NCBI GenBank assembly: GCA_050252075.1
Contig: JBFWLP010000029.1
Span: 1 to 33,321, forward strand
Source of the DNA: JAAYGT01 sp050252075
Lineage (GTDB): Bacteria > Pseudomonadota > Gammaproteobacteria > Burkholderiales > Burkholderiaceae_B
Direction of reading: 5' to 3'
DNA length: 33,321 bases
In this document: positions 24,208 through 32,816 of the stretch, piece after piece
How positions within the stretch are numbered: the first letter of the stretch is position 1
Layout: each line of letters opens with the position of its first letter
The notes under the pieces: generated by a model
The model's input: only the letters and a program-made list of their open reading frames with translations
Database searches by the model: none
What the model was told of the DNA's origin: nothing
Made by a program: the position numbers and the translations under genes

Positions 24208-25044
24208 CTTCGGCAGGCGGAACAGCTCGGGGTCGGGGCCAAGGCGTCCGGTGGCGTTGTCCAATGCGGCGATCTCGGCCATGTCGTCGTCCGACAGCTC
24301 AAAATCCCCGATCCGGAAATTTTCGACCAGGCGCGTTGCATTCACGGATTTCGGGATCACAGCATTCCCCAGTTGTATGTGCCAGCGCAGAATTACCTGG
24401 GCGACCGAGCGTCCGTGTTTGCGAGATAGCCCCAGCAGTACCGGGTGCTCGGTGAAGTGGCCTTGCCCCAGCGGGCTCCACGCCTGGGTCACAATGTCGT
24501 GCTCGTTGTGAAAGGCGCGCAGTTCGGCCTGCTGAAAACCGGGGTGCAGCTCTATCTGGTTGAGCACCGGCAGTACGCCGGTTTCGTCGAGCAGTCGCTC
24601 AAGATGAGGTATGTTGAAATTGCACACGCCGATGGATTTGGCCAGGCCTTCGTCGCGTAGCTGAATCAGGGTTTCCCAGGCTTGCACATACAGGTTGTCC
24701 CGGGGTACCGGCCAGTGAATCAGGTACAAATCAACGTAGTCCAGTTGCAACCTTTCCAGGCTTTTCATGAATGCCATGCGGGTAAGCTCGTGCCCGTGGC
24801 TGTCATTCCACAGTTTGGTGGTGACGAACAGGTCGCCGCGGGGCAGGTCGCTTTCGCGCACGCCTTTCCCGACTCCGGCCTCGTTCTCGTACAAGGGCGC
24901 GGTGTCCACTAGGCGATAGCCCACACGGAACGCGCTTGCAAGCACGTCGGGGGCGGCTTCGGTTGATATCTGCCAGGAGCCCAGGCCAAGCTGCGGCAGT
25001 TTTTTGCCGTCGTGAAGCTCAAGGGTTGAAATGGATTTTGTCAT
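24199..25044 (-). CDS. Aldo/keto reductase
   Basis: A 281-residue NADPH-dependent reductase of the AKR fold. The catalytic tetrad is D47 and Y52 (LVDTAPLYENE), K77 (VTTKLW) and H110 (LYLIHWP). The C-terminal half has WSPLGQG, SRKHGRSVAQVILRWHIQLG and the VIPKS cofactor loop. It is closest in pattern to the 2,5-diketo-D-gluconate reductase and methylglyoxal reductase group; the physiological substrate is not decidable. It starts 222 bp from the divergent LysR gene, with a palindrome between them overlapping its possible -35, so the LysR protein may control it. Ends near the double hairpin shared with the convergent cyclase gene. Confidence 0.92.
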   Translation of the reverse strand: MTKSISTLELHDGKKLPQLGLGSWQISTEAAPDVLASAFRVGYRLVDTAPLYENEAGVGKGVRESDLPRGDLFVTTKLWNDSHGHELTRMAFMKSLERLQLDYVDLYLIHWPVPRDNLYVQAWETLIQLRDEGLAKSIGVCNFNIPHLERLLDETGVLPVLNQIELHPGFQQAELRAFHNEHDIVTQAWSPLGQGHFTEHPVLLGLSRKHGRSVAQVILRWHIQLGNAVIPKSVNATRLVENFRIGDFELSDDDMAEIAALDNATGRLGPDPELFRLPKKS

Positions 25045-25140
25045 GAAACCTCCGTCGTTCCCGCCAGGCAGGGATAAGGTCGGTGCGATACCGCTTTAAT
25101 GAACCGACCTGCAGTGAATTCCGATAGAATGTAGATGATA

Positions 25141-25159
25141 ATAAAGTTACAACCTTTAT
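25141..25159. promoter_or_regulatory. 19-bp palindrome between AKR and LysR genes
   Basis: ATAAAG (25141-25146) and CTTTAT (25154-25159) form perfect arms with a 7-bp spacer. Seven of nine base pairs are symmetric over the full 19 bp. On the minus strand it contains TTGTAA as a possible -35 for the reductase. It is a good candidate operator for the adjacent LysR regulator. Confidence 0.5.
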
Positions 25160-25266
25160 CAGGCGGTTGCGGACAGTTCCTTCTTGTATGCAACCGTTGG
25201 CAAGGCCTGACCAAACAGAGGGCACAGGGCCTAACCGTTCAATCCAGGTACACAGGGTAACCCAGC

Positions 25267-26244
25267 ATGGAAATTCGCCAGTTAGAAGCCTTCGCCGCCG
25301 TGTATGCCGCCGGTAGTGTCACCGCCGGGGCGCGGTTGCTTGATCGTTCGCAGCCGATGGTCAGCCGCCAAATACAGGATCTTGAGCACCAGCTTGGGTT
25401 TCTGTTGTTCACGCGCACCCGGCCACAGGTTACGCTGACCGAGCAGGGCAAGCAACTTTACGAAGAAGTCCGGCATGTGCTGGCGGGCCTGCAACAGCTG
25501 GAAAGCCGCTCGCGGGAAATTGCCCAAGGCCAGATTCGCCCTTTGCGCATTGCAACAACCTACGCGGCAAGCATCTGCATGATGCCACAGGTCATTGCGG
25601 CAATGGAAGCCGATCAACCTGCGTTCGAGCGCAAAATGTACCTGGAAAGCATGCCGCCGCACCTGGTCATACGCGCTGTCGAAGACAGCGAGGCCGATAT
25701 GGGCCTGGTGACCTTGCCGGTCGATCTGGGGCGTTGCCAGGTGCACTGGTCGGGGCAGGCGCCGTGCCGCATTGCGTTGCCCCAAGCGCATCCCATGGCG
25801 CATCTTGATACCGTGCCCATCGACGAGCTTGGCGAAACGACCATCATCACGCTGTCGAACCGCTCGCGCCTGCGTTATCGCATGTCAACGGCGCTGCTGC
25901 ATGCCGGCGATGCCTCGAAGGTGCGCCGGCAAATCGAAACCACCACCAGCATGAATGCCGTGATGCTGGTTCGGGCCGGTTTGGGTGTGGCACTGATCGA
26001 TCCGTTCACGGCGTCGGTTCCGGTGCCCGGGGTGGTGTTCCGTGAAATCGACAAATACGTTCCCTACATGCTCGGGGTTATCACGCATCGCGATCGCGGG
26101 CTCAGCGACGAGCAGAAACTGGTGTCCGACGCGGTGTACCGTTACTGCGCACAGACTATTCCCAATTTCATCGACAGCGGCGCCGAAACGCTGCCGCAAG
26201 AGCCCGAGCCTTCCACGGCGCCGGCAGAGCAAGATACCGACTGA
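25267..26244 (+). CDS. LysR-family transcriptional regulator
   Basis: A 325-residue regulator. The N-terminal winged helix-turn-helix at about 1-60 includes IRQLEAFAAVYAAGSVTAGA and RSQPMVSRQIQDLEHQLGF. The type 2 periplasmic-binding-fold effector domain covers about 90-295. A low-complexity tail rich in Glu, Pro and Thr ends it (EPEPSTAPAEQDTD), which is longer than usual. The RSQPMVSRQI recognition helix is of the LysR type. It is divergent from the aldo/keto reductase, with a palindrome in the shared region. It is convergent with a Bug/TctC-type binding-protein gene, 14 bp between stops. The effector is unknown. Confidence 0.92.
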   Translation: MEIRQLEAFAAVYAAGSVTAGARLLDRSQPMVSRQIQDLEHQLGFLLFTRTRPQVTLTEQGKQLYEEVRHVLAGLQQLESRSREIAQGQIRPLRIATTYAASICMMPQVIAAMEADQPAFERKMYLESMPPHLVIRAVEDSEADMGLVTLPVDLGRCQVHWSGQAPCRIALPQAHPMAHLDTVPIDELGETTIITLSNRSRLRYRMSTALLHAGDASKVRRQIETTTSMNAVMLVRAGLGVALIDPFTASVPVPGVVFREIDKYVPYMLGVITHRDRGLSDEQKLVSDAVYRYCAQTIPNFIDSGAETLPQEPEPSTAPAEQDTD

Positions 26245-26258
26245 CCGTTGCGCGCCGC

Positions 26259-27242
26259 TCAGTTGAAGGGAATATCGGCGGCGCGAACCACACCTTCCCA
26301 TTTTTTCAGTTCGTGGGAAATCACCATATCCATGGCCTCCGGGCTGCCGCCCAGCGGCACGGCGCCTATGGCTTCAAGCTTTTTGATCAGTTCGGGGTTT
26401 TCCAGGCTGCGGTTCAGCGCCCGGTTGAGCAGGCCGATGATCTCGGGCGGGGTGCCGCGCGGTGCCGACAGGGCAAACCACACTGTCGAGATAAGTTCCG
26501 GGTAGCCTTGCTCGGCCATGGTCGGCACGTTGGGCAGAACCGGCAGGCGTTTGCGCGACATGACGCCCAGCGGCCGTATGAGTTTTTCATTGATGGGTTT
26601 GAGCACCCGCGGCACCAGCTGGAACATGGATTCGATCTGGCCGTTGATCAGGTTCGATGTGGCCAGATCAATCGAACTGTAACTGACGTGCACCATATTG
26701 GTGTCGGTGGCATTCATGTATAGCTGCCCGGCCAGATGCATGGCCCGTCCGCTACCCGTCGAGCCGAAATTCAGTTTGCCGGGGTTCGCGTGCACATAGG
26801 CGGTAAATTCTTTCACGTCGTGCACCGGCAGGGCGTTGTTCACTACCAGAATGTTGGGTACTTCCGCCACCAGACCGATGGCATCCAGGCTGTGCTCGGG
26901 GTGGTAGGGGAGTGTTTTGAACAGGCTGGGATTCACCACCAGCGATCCTGACCAGGAAAGCAGCAGCGTCAGGCCATCGGGTTTGGCCGATGCCACCTTG
27001 TCGGTGCCCGTAATGCCATAATCATCGGGAACATTCTCTACCAGAAAGTCGATCGCCAGGGTTTTGCCCATTTCAGGGGCGAGCAACCGCGCCACGGTGT
27101 CGATGGTCATGTTCTTGCCGGCCGGTACAACGATGCGTATGCCGGCACCCGGCGTGGGCCAGACGGTTTGGGCATTCACGGGGAACATGCTGGCTGCCGC
27201 AACAGCGAACAGACTGAAAAGCAGCGTAAAAAACCTGTGCAT
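26259..27242 (-). CDS. Bug/TctC-family tripartite tricarboxylate transporter binding protein
   Basis: A 327-residue periplasmic binding protein with a Sec signal peptide (LLFSLFAVAAASMFPVNAQ, cleavage near NAQ-T at 24-25). Family marks include IRIVVPAGKNMTIDTVAR, VLPNVPTMAEQGYP near residue 240 and APRGTPPEIIGLLNRAL. Such proteins capture carboxylates or related ligands for TctAB transporters, but the family is greatly expanded as orphans in Alcaligenaceae and no tctAB is visible here. ATG 27242 is chosen since it starts the signal peptide. A TTG at 27302 would extend it with a poor N-terminus. It is convergent with the LysR gene and divergent from rmuC (77 bp). Confidence 0.9.
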   Translation of the reverse strand: MHRFFTLLFSLFAVAAASMFPVNAQTVWPTPGAGIRIVVPAGKNMTIDTVARLLAPEMGKTLAIDFLVENVPDDYGITGTDKVASAKPDGLTLLLSWSGSLVVNPSLFKTLPYHPEHSLDAIGLVAEVPNILVVNNALPVHDVKEFTAYVHANPGKLNFGSTGSGRAMHLAGQLYMNATDTNMVHVSYSSIDLATSNLINGQIESMFQLVPRVLKPINEKLIRPLGVMSRKRLPVLPNVPTMAEQGYPELISTVWFALSAPRGTPPEIIGLLNRALNRSLENPELIKKLEAIGAVPLGGSPEAMDMVISHELKKWEGVVRAADIPFN

Positions 27243-27319
27243 AAGAACGGGCTGACCGCAGGATAATGCGCTACTGTAACAAGCCATGCCCGGTTCGTTC
27301 AAATAGAAAGGTGTAATTT

Positions 27320-28618
27320 ATGGAAGTGTATTGGTCAGCGGTCGAGTTGCGCGATGCCCTGTTTTTGCTGGCCGGCGTGCTGCTGGGCCTGCTGGTTGCA
27401 TTTATTCTGGGACGTCGGCGCTCCCGGCACTATGACCAGACGCACGACGCCTTGCTGCAGGCAACCCGCGATTCGGCGCGCCTGCAGCAGGCACTGGCTG
27501 ACCAACAGGCGCGTCACGAGGAAAGGCTGGCCGACCTGCGGGTTGCCCGCGAGCAGTTGGGCACCGAGTTTCAGGCGCTTGCCAGTCAGGTGCTGGAGCA
27601 GAAAGGTCAGGCATTTGCGGCGGCGGGGCAACAGGCCATGGCCACGCTGCTGACACCATTTCGTGAGCAGATTCACCAGTTTCAACGTCGCCTGAACGAG
27701 GTTCACGATACGGCTGTGCGTGATAATGCCTCGCTGGCTGAACAGATCCGCAGTGTGGCACAGGCCGGCGTTCGCATCAGCGCAGAGGCCGGCAATCTGA
27801 CGCGGGCACTCATGGGTGACAACAAAACGCTCGGCAACTGGGGCGAGCATCTGCTGGAGCAGACCTTGCAGCTGGCCGGCCTGATGCCCGACGATCACTA
27901 CCAAACCCAGCAGGGGTACCGCGACGATCAGGGCAATCGCCGCCATCCGGACGTCGTGATCAAGCTGCCCGATGGCAAGCATCTGGTGATCGACAGCAAG
28001 GTGTCGCTGCGGGATTACGAGCGCGCGGTGGCTGCCGACACCGACCAGGAGCGCGACAGCGCGCTGACGGATCATGTGCGTGCTGTCCGCCGGCATATCG
28101 ACGATCTGGCCGGGAAGGATTACAGTGCGCTCCCGGGGTTACGAAGCCCTGGATTTGTGTTGATGTTCATTCCGGTCGAGCCTGCCTATATGCAGGCCCT
28201 GCGGCATGACCGGGATATCTTCAACTATGGTTACCACCGGAATGTGATCCTGGTGTCGCACACGACGCTACTGCCCATCATGCGTACTGTGGCGAACGTG
28301 TGGGCGATGGCGCGCACGAACGACGAGGCCCGGGAGCTGGGGCAGCGTGCCGCCGATATCTATAATCAGGTGGTGCTGGTGGCCGAGCGGCTCAAACGCC
28401 TGGGCGCCACGCTCGAAACGGCCAGCCGTCAGTACAACGACACGGTGCGGGCGGTGGCGGGCCAGCAGGGGCTGTACGGCAAGGTGGAGCGGTTCAGTAC
28501 TTTGTCGTCCCGGGCCAACAAGCAGTTGCCCGATATCCAGCCTATGCATGCCGATTTTGACCACGAGCGCCTGGAGCTGGCGGTTCGCCCCGACGACGGT
28601 ACCGATAAAGCAGGTTAG
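27320..28618 (+). CDS. rmuC: DNA recombination protein RmuC homologue
   Basis: A 432-residue protein with an N-terminal membrane anchor (about 13-29), a long coiled coil at about 35-150 and the RmuC domain at about 160-390. Motifs include LGNWGEHLLEQTLQLAG, KHLVIDSKVSLRDYE with candidate catalytic Asp/Lys, and SPGFVLMFIPVE. RmuC limits inversions between short inverted repeats and is predicted to have a restriction-endonuclease-like fold. AAAGGTG precedes the ATG by eight bases. Its stop (28616-28618) overlaps the convergent Lrp-family gene stop (28615-28617), the tightest packing in the window. Confidence 0.94.
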   Translation: MEVYWSAVELRDALFLLAGVLLGLLVAFILGRRRSRHYDQTHDALLQATRDSARLQQALADQQARHEERLADLRVAREQLGTEFQALASQVLEQKGQAFAAAGQQAMATLLTPFREQIHQFQRRLNEVHDTAVRDNASLAEQIRSVAQAGVRISAEAGNLTRALMGDNKTLGNWGEHLLEQTLQLAGLMPDDHYQTQQGYRDDQGNRRHPDVVIKLPDGKHLVIDSKVSLRDYERAVAADTDQERDSALTDHVRAVRRHIDDLAGKDYSALPGLRSPGFVLMFIPVEPAYMQALRHDRDIFNYGYHRNVILVSHTTLLPIMRTVANVWAMARTNDEARELGQRAADIYNQVVLVAERLKRLGATLETASRQYNDTVRAVAGQQGLYGKVERFSTLSSRANKQLPDIQPMHADFDHERLELAVRPDDGTDKAG

Positions 28619-29082
28619 AGTTCGGCCAGCGGCAGAGCCGTTTTGTAGGACACCTGTTTCAGCGCAAAGCTGGACCGGATTTTTTCGATGCCCGGAATGG
28701 GGGTGAGCTGGTTCAGGATGAATTGCTCAAGAGCCCCCATGGTGGGTACCGCCACACGAATCAGATAATCGGAGTCGCCCGTCATCAGGTAGCACTCCAT
28801 GACTTCGGCATGTTCCGTAATGCGCTTTTCGAAGTGGGCCAGCGTTTCCTTGCTTTGCGATTTCAGGCTGATTGAAATGAAAACGTTCAGATGCAGGCCC
28901 AGGGCGGCGGCATCGACAAGCGCTACATAGCGTTTGATGACGCCGGCGGCTTCCAGTGCCCGCACGCGTACCAGGCAGGGTGACGGCGACAAATGAACCC
29001 GCCGGGCGAGCTCCACGTTGCTTAGCGAGCCGTCGCGCTGCAGCTCGTTCAGTATTCTTAAGTCGGTGATATCAAGTTTCAT
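28615..29082 (-). CDS. Lrp/AsnC-family transcriptional regulator
   Basis: A 155-residue regulator with an N-terminal helix-turn-helix (about 5-50, LDITDLRILNELQRDG and LSNVELARRVHLSPSPCLVRV). A C-terminal RAM ligand-binding domain at about 65-145 includes MECYLMTGDSDYLIRV. The family responds to amino acids. ATG 29082 gives MKLDITDLRIL, the usual N-terminus; the upstream extension to 29148 is not conserved. It is divergent from the AceE-like gene with a 139-bp AT-rich region between. The MdeR/MdeB pair of Pseudomonas putida has the same arrangement of an Lrp-type regulator beside a stand-alone E1 gene, so control by methionine or related amino acids is a reasonable inference. Confidence 0.92.
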   Translation of the reverse strand: MKLDITDLRILNELQRDGSLSNVELARRVHLSPSPCLVRVRALEAAGVIKRYVALVDAAALGLHLNVFISISLKSQSKETLAHFEKRITEHAEVMECYLMTGDSDYLIRVAVPTMGALEQFILNQLTPIPGIEKIRSSFALKQVSYKTALPLAEL

Positions 29083-29221
29083 GTGCTGATAAAGTTTAAT
29101 TTTTAGGCATTTTATGCTTTTACGGGCTGTTTTCACAGCGTGCTTCAATAACTAATTCTTCCCGGATTGGCGCAAAATAGTTGGCTGAGGTTATGTCAGC
29201 AACGCACGAACGAGGTAGGCA
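29083..29221. promoter_or_regulatory. Divergent control region of the Lrp-E1 pair
   Basis: The Lrp-proximal half is AT-rich compared with its surroundings. It holds the inverted repeat GCAT-TTT-ATGC (29107-29117) inside TAGGCATTTTATGCTT (29105-29120), which resembles a degenerate Lrp site by TAG and CT ends. GAGGTAGG lies before the E1 gene start. No clear promoter hexamers were assigned. Confidence 0.4.
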
Positions 29222-31876
29222 ATGAATTCCCCCATTGAATGGCAACGGATGGCCCGGCATCAGGGCTCCGATACGCACGATGTCGATCCTGAAGAAACCC
29301 GGGAATGGGAGGAAGCGTTTGAGGCGCTGTTGGCGGTGCATGGCAAGGATCGTGCCCGGTACATTCTGGAGTGTTTGAGCCGGCGTGCTGAAAAAGCGGG
29401 CCTTCCAGGGCCGATGGCTGTGCAGCGATCCTATGTGAACACCATTGCAGTCGATGACCAGCCTACGTTCCCCGGCGATTTGCGTACCGAACAGCATCTG
29501 GCCGCCCTGATGCGCTGGAACGCCCTGGCCATGGTGGTGCGGGCCAACGCCGCCTATGGCGAGCTGGGCGGGCACATTGCCAGCTATGCCAGTGTTGCCG
29601 ACCTTTTCGAGGTTGGGTTCAACCATTTTTTCCGCGCCGACGCGGCCGGTCGCGCCGATCGTGACGGCGACCTGGTTTTCTTTCAGCCGCACAGTGCGCC
29701 GGGGGTGTATGCGCGGGCATTTCTGGAAGGCCGTCTGACCGAGCATGACCTGACCTTTTACCGGCAGGAGATCACGGGTGCCGAACAGGGCTCGCGCGGG
29801 CTGTCCAGCTACCCCCACCCGTATCTCATGCCCGACTTCTGGCAGTTTCCGACGGGGTCCATGGGCATTGGCCCCATCAGTTCCATTTATCACGCGCGTT
29901 TCATGCGGTATTTAACCGATCGAGGCCTGCTCGATTGCTCGGGCCGGCGCGTTTGGGGGGTGTTCGGCGACGGGGAAATGGATGAGCCGGAATCCATGAG
30001 CGCCTTGACACTGGCTGCGCGCGAGCGGCTCGACAACCTGACCTGGGTGGTCAATTGCAACTTGCAGCGCCTGGACGGGCCCGTGCGGGGTAACGGGAAA
30101 ATCGTCGATGAGCTGGAGCGGCTGTTTTCGGGGGCGGGCTGGAATGTCATCAAGGTACTTTGGGGCAGCGACTGGGATGGCCTGTTCGCCCGCGATGCCG
30201 ACGGCATTCTGGCCCAGACGCTGGCCCAAACCGTGGATGGCCAGATGCAGACATTTGCGGCGAACGACGGACGCTACAACCGGGAGCATTTCTTTGGCCA
30301 GAGCGAGGCCCTGAGCCGCCTGGTTCAGGGGCTGACCGACGAGCAAATCGATGCGCTGCGCCGGGGCGGCCATGATCTGGTGAAAATATACGCGGCCTAT
30401 GACGCCGCCTGCCGGCACAAGGGGCAACCTACGGTTATTCTGGCGCATACCAAGAAAGGTTACGGCATGGGGCCCTCGGGACAAGGGCGCATGACCACGC
30501 ACTCGCACAAGAAATTTGAAGAAACCGATTTGATCGAGTTCCGTAACCGCTTCAGTTTGCCGCTGAGCGACGAGCAGGTGCGCAATCTGACGTTCTATCG
30601 GCCGCCTGAAGGCAGCCCGGAACTGCAGTATCTGAAAGATCGCCGTGAAGCTCTGGGCGGGTATCTGCCCGCTCGCCGGTCCGACAGTGATGCGGTATCG
30701 GTACCGGACATGGCGTCGTATGCGCGTTTTGCCCTGGATGCCGACGGCAAAGTGATGTCCACCACCATGGCGTTTGTGCGTATGTTGGGTGCCTTGCTGA
30801 AAGACAAGGCGCTGGGGCCGCGCCTGGTACCCATTGTGGCCGACGAGGCGCGTACCTTCGGCATGGCGAATCTGTTCCGCCAGGTAGGTATCTATTCCAG
30901 CGTTGGCCAGCGCTACGAGCCCGAGGACATCGGTTCCATGCTCAGTTACCGCGAGGCGCTCGACGGGCAGATCCTGGAAGAAGGCATCAGCGAGGCAGGC
31001 GCCATTTCAAGCTGGGTGGCGGCGGCCACCAGCTACAGCGTGCATGGCAAGGCGATGCTGCCCTTCTACATTTATTACTCCATGTTCGGTTTTCAACGGG
31101 TGGGCGACCTGATCTGGGCGGCGGCCGACCAGCGGCCGCGGGGTTTCCTGATCGGCGCCACGTCGGGAAAAACCACGCTGGGCGGCGAGGGCCTGCAGCA
31201 CCAGGACGGCAGCAGCCACGTGTATGCCGCCACGGTACCCAACTGCCGGGCGTACGACCCGGCGTTTGCCGGCGAGCTTGCGGTCATTCTTGACTATGGC
31301 ATGCAGGAAATGCTGCACGAGCAGAAAGACGTTTTCTATTACGTAACGGTCATGAACGAGAACTACGCCCAGCCCACGATTCCTGCTGAATCGGCCGAGC
31401 ACATACGGCGCGGTGCATACGTGTTCAAGCGCTTCGGGCCGGCGACCGGAACGCCGTCGGGTGCGGTTACCTTGCTGGGGTCGGGTGCGATTCTGACCGA
31501 GGTTTTGCAGGCGGCGGAACAGCTGGCGGCGCAGAATGTCCAGGTGGATGTCGTTAGTGTTACCAGCTGGAGCGAGCTGGCGCGCGACGGGCAGCGCTGC
31601 GAGGCCGGGCCGGGTGACGGTGCGCCGGATGAAACACCGTTCATCACCTCGTTGCTGGAAGGTTGCCACGGCCCGGTCGTGGCCGCCAGCGATTACGTTT
31701 GCATGGTGCCCGAGTCGATCCGTGCCTACATTCCCGAGGGACGCCGGTATCGAACACTGGGCACCGACGGCTTTGGCCGCAGCGACACACGCCGGACATT
31801 GCGCCGCTTCTTCAACGTTGACGCGGCGGCGATTATCGAGGTGGCCAGACGTCTTCCAGGCGTGTCGGCTGCCTAG
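29222..31876 (+). CDS. aceE: Homodimeric 2-oxoacid dehydrogenase E1, AceE-like (possible MdeB-type)
   Basis: An 884-residue thiamin-diphosphate-dependent E1. The ThDP/Mg motif is GDGEMDEPE (249-257) through NCN (278-280). Family marks include RSYVNTI (69-75), GHIASYASVADLFEVGFNHFF (117-137), and KKGYGMG and THSHKK in the first half. Length matches AceE. No E2 (aceF) or E3 (lpd) gene is nearby, unlike a central pyruvate dehydrogenase operon. The Lrp-type regulator divergent from it resembles mdeR beside mdeB, where the E1 handles 2-oxobutyrate from methionine gamma-lyase; substrate cannot be decided here. An alternative is a second pyruvate dehydrogenase E1 using shared E2 and E3. The gene overlaps the convergent epimerase by 44 bp. 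Confidence 0.92.
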   Translation: MNSPIEWQRMARHQGSDTHDVDPEETREWEEAFEALLAVHGKDRARYILECLSRRAEKAGLPGPMAVQRSYVNTIAVDDQPTFPGDLRTEQHLAALMRWNALAMVVRANAAYGELGGHIASYASVADLFEVGFNHFFRADAAGRADRDGDLVFFQPHSAPGVYARAFLEGRLTEHDLTFYRQEITGAEQGSRGLSSYPHPYLMPDFWQFPTGSMGIGPISSIYHARFMRYLTDRGLLDCSGRRVWGVFGDGEMDEPESMSALTLAARERLDNLTWVVNCNLQRLDGPVRGNGKIVDELERLFSGAGWNVIKVLWGSDWDGLFARDADGILAQTLAQTVDGQMQTFAANDGRYNREHFFGQSEALSRLVQGLTDEQIDALRRGGHDLVKIYAAYDAACRHKGQPTVILAHTKKGYGMGPSGQGRMTTHSHKKFEETDLIEFRNRFSLPLSDEQVRNLTFYRPPEGSPELQYLKDRREALGGYLPARRSDSDAVSVPDMASYARFALDADGKVMSTTMAFVRMLGALLKDKALGPRLVPIVADEARTFGMANLFRQVGIYSSVGQRYEPEDIGSMLSYREALDGQILEEGISEAGAISSWVAAATSYSVHGKAMLPFYIYYSMFGFQRVGDLIWAAADQRPRGFLIGATSGKTTLGGEGLQHQDGSSHVYAATVPNCRAYDPAFAGELAVILDYGMQEMLHEQKDVFYYVTVMNENYAQPTIPAESAEHIRRGAYVFKRFGPATGTPSGAVTLLGSGAILTEVLQAAEQLAAQNVQVDVVSVTSWSELARDGQRCEAGPGDGAPDETPFITSLLEGCHGPVVAASDYVCMVPESIRAYIPEGRRYRTLGTDGFGRSDTRRTLRRFFNVDAAAIIEVARRLPGVSAA

Positions 31877-32741
31877 GGCAATCGGCCGGACAGGTGTTGG
31901 GTACCTGCAGTGACGCATAGTTGTCGCGTGTGAACGGCTGGCCCGGCACCCATTCGAGCACATGAGCCTGAAGGCGGGCCAGCCAGTCGGGCAGGGGCAC
32001 GATACGCCGGGGATGGCCCGACGCCTGCGCGGCATAACGAACGATTTCTTCCAGTGTGTAGTCTTGGGGGCCGCACAGGTCGATGCGCCGGCCGATGCTG
32101 GACGGGTTGTCCAGCGCGTCGGCCATGCAGCGCACGACGTCGCCCACATAGACGGGGGAGAATCGTGCCTGCGGGCACGCCAGGGGAAAAATCCCGGGCA
32201 TCAGGCGGGCCAGTTGCGCAAAGCGGTTCAGGAAGGAATCGTTCGCGCCAAAGATGACCGAAGGCCGGAAACTGGTGACGCCGATACCATTTTTGTAACC
32301 GAACGCGTGGGCGAGATCTTCCGCCTTCCCTTTGCTGCGCTGATAGAAACTGCTGCCTGCCGTGGCATGGGCGCCCAGGGCGCTCATGTGCAGATAACGT
32401 TTCAGCCCGGCCTTGTGCGCACTTACCAGAATGGCCCGGGTCAGGTCGACATGTACTTTTTCGAAAGTTTTTCCGTTGTGAACCGGCTCGTTCAGAATGC
32501 CGACCAGATTGACCAGTACGTCGTGCCCGGGCAGCAGATCGTCGATGACGGAGCCGTTCCACTGACGCAGGCTCAGACCCTGCCGGCGGGACAGTTCCGG
32601 GTGATTGTGCGGAGTGCGGGACGCCACGCTGACGCCGTAGCCGCGATCCAGCAGTTCGCTGACCAGTGCCTGGCCGACGAAGCCGGTGCCGCCCAGAACC
32701 AGCACGGTGGGTTTCCCGGAATGGGTGGAGGAATCGTGCAT
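31833..32741 (-). CDS. NAD(P)-binding epimerase, NDUFA9-like atypical SDR
   Basis: A 302-residue Rossmann protein with VLVLGGTGFVGQ near 12-23 (GxxGxxG nucleotide motif), VNLVGIL, HMSALGA and YQRSKGKAED with the Tyr/Lys pair of the SDR family, then FRPSVIFGANDSFLNRFA. This combination fits the complex I NDUFA9 subunit-like proteins, which in bacteria are of uncertain function (NAD(P)H or quinone-related). ATG 32741 is chosen because AAGG lies eight bases before it; a GTG at 32750 is an alternative. The 3' end overlaps the AceE-like gene by 44 bp on the other strand. It is divergent from the thioesterase gene (75 bp). Confidence 0.9.
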   Translation of the reverse strand: MHDSSTHSGKPTVLVLGGTGFVGQALVSELLDRGYGVSVASRTPHNHPELSRRQGLSLRQWNGSVIDDLLPGHDVLVNLVGILNEPVHNGKTFEKVHVDLTRAILVSAHKAGLKRYLHMSALGAHATAGSSFYQRSKGKAEDLAHAFGYKNGIGVTSFRPSVIFGANDSFLNRFAQLARLMPGIFPLACPQARFSPVYVGDVVRCMADALDNPSSIGRRIDLCGPQDYTLEEIVRYAAQASGHPRRIVPLPDWLARLQAHVLEWVPGQPFTRDNYASLQVPNTCPADCPRQPTRLEDVWPPR

Positions 32742-32816
32742 AGTGGTCACCTTCAGTAAAGGGTTGACTGAGTTAGGGTTAAGCTTACGCTTTTATTTTC
32801 AGCAGGCGAGTGGTGT

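Noticed and set aside
31007..32149. 380-residue minus-strand frame across the AceE-like and epimerase genes
   Set aside because: It crosses both real genes in the wrong frames and has no recognised motif.
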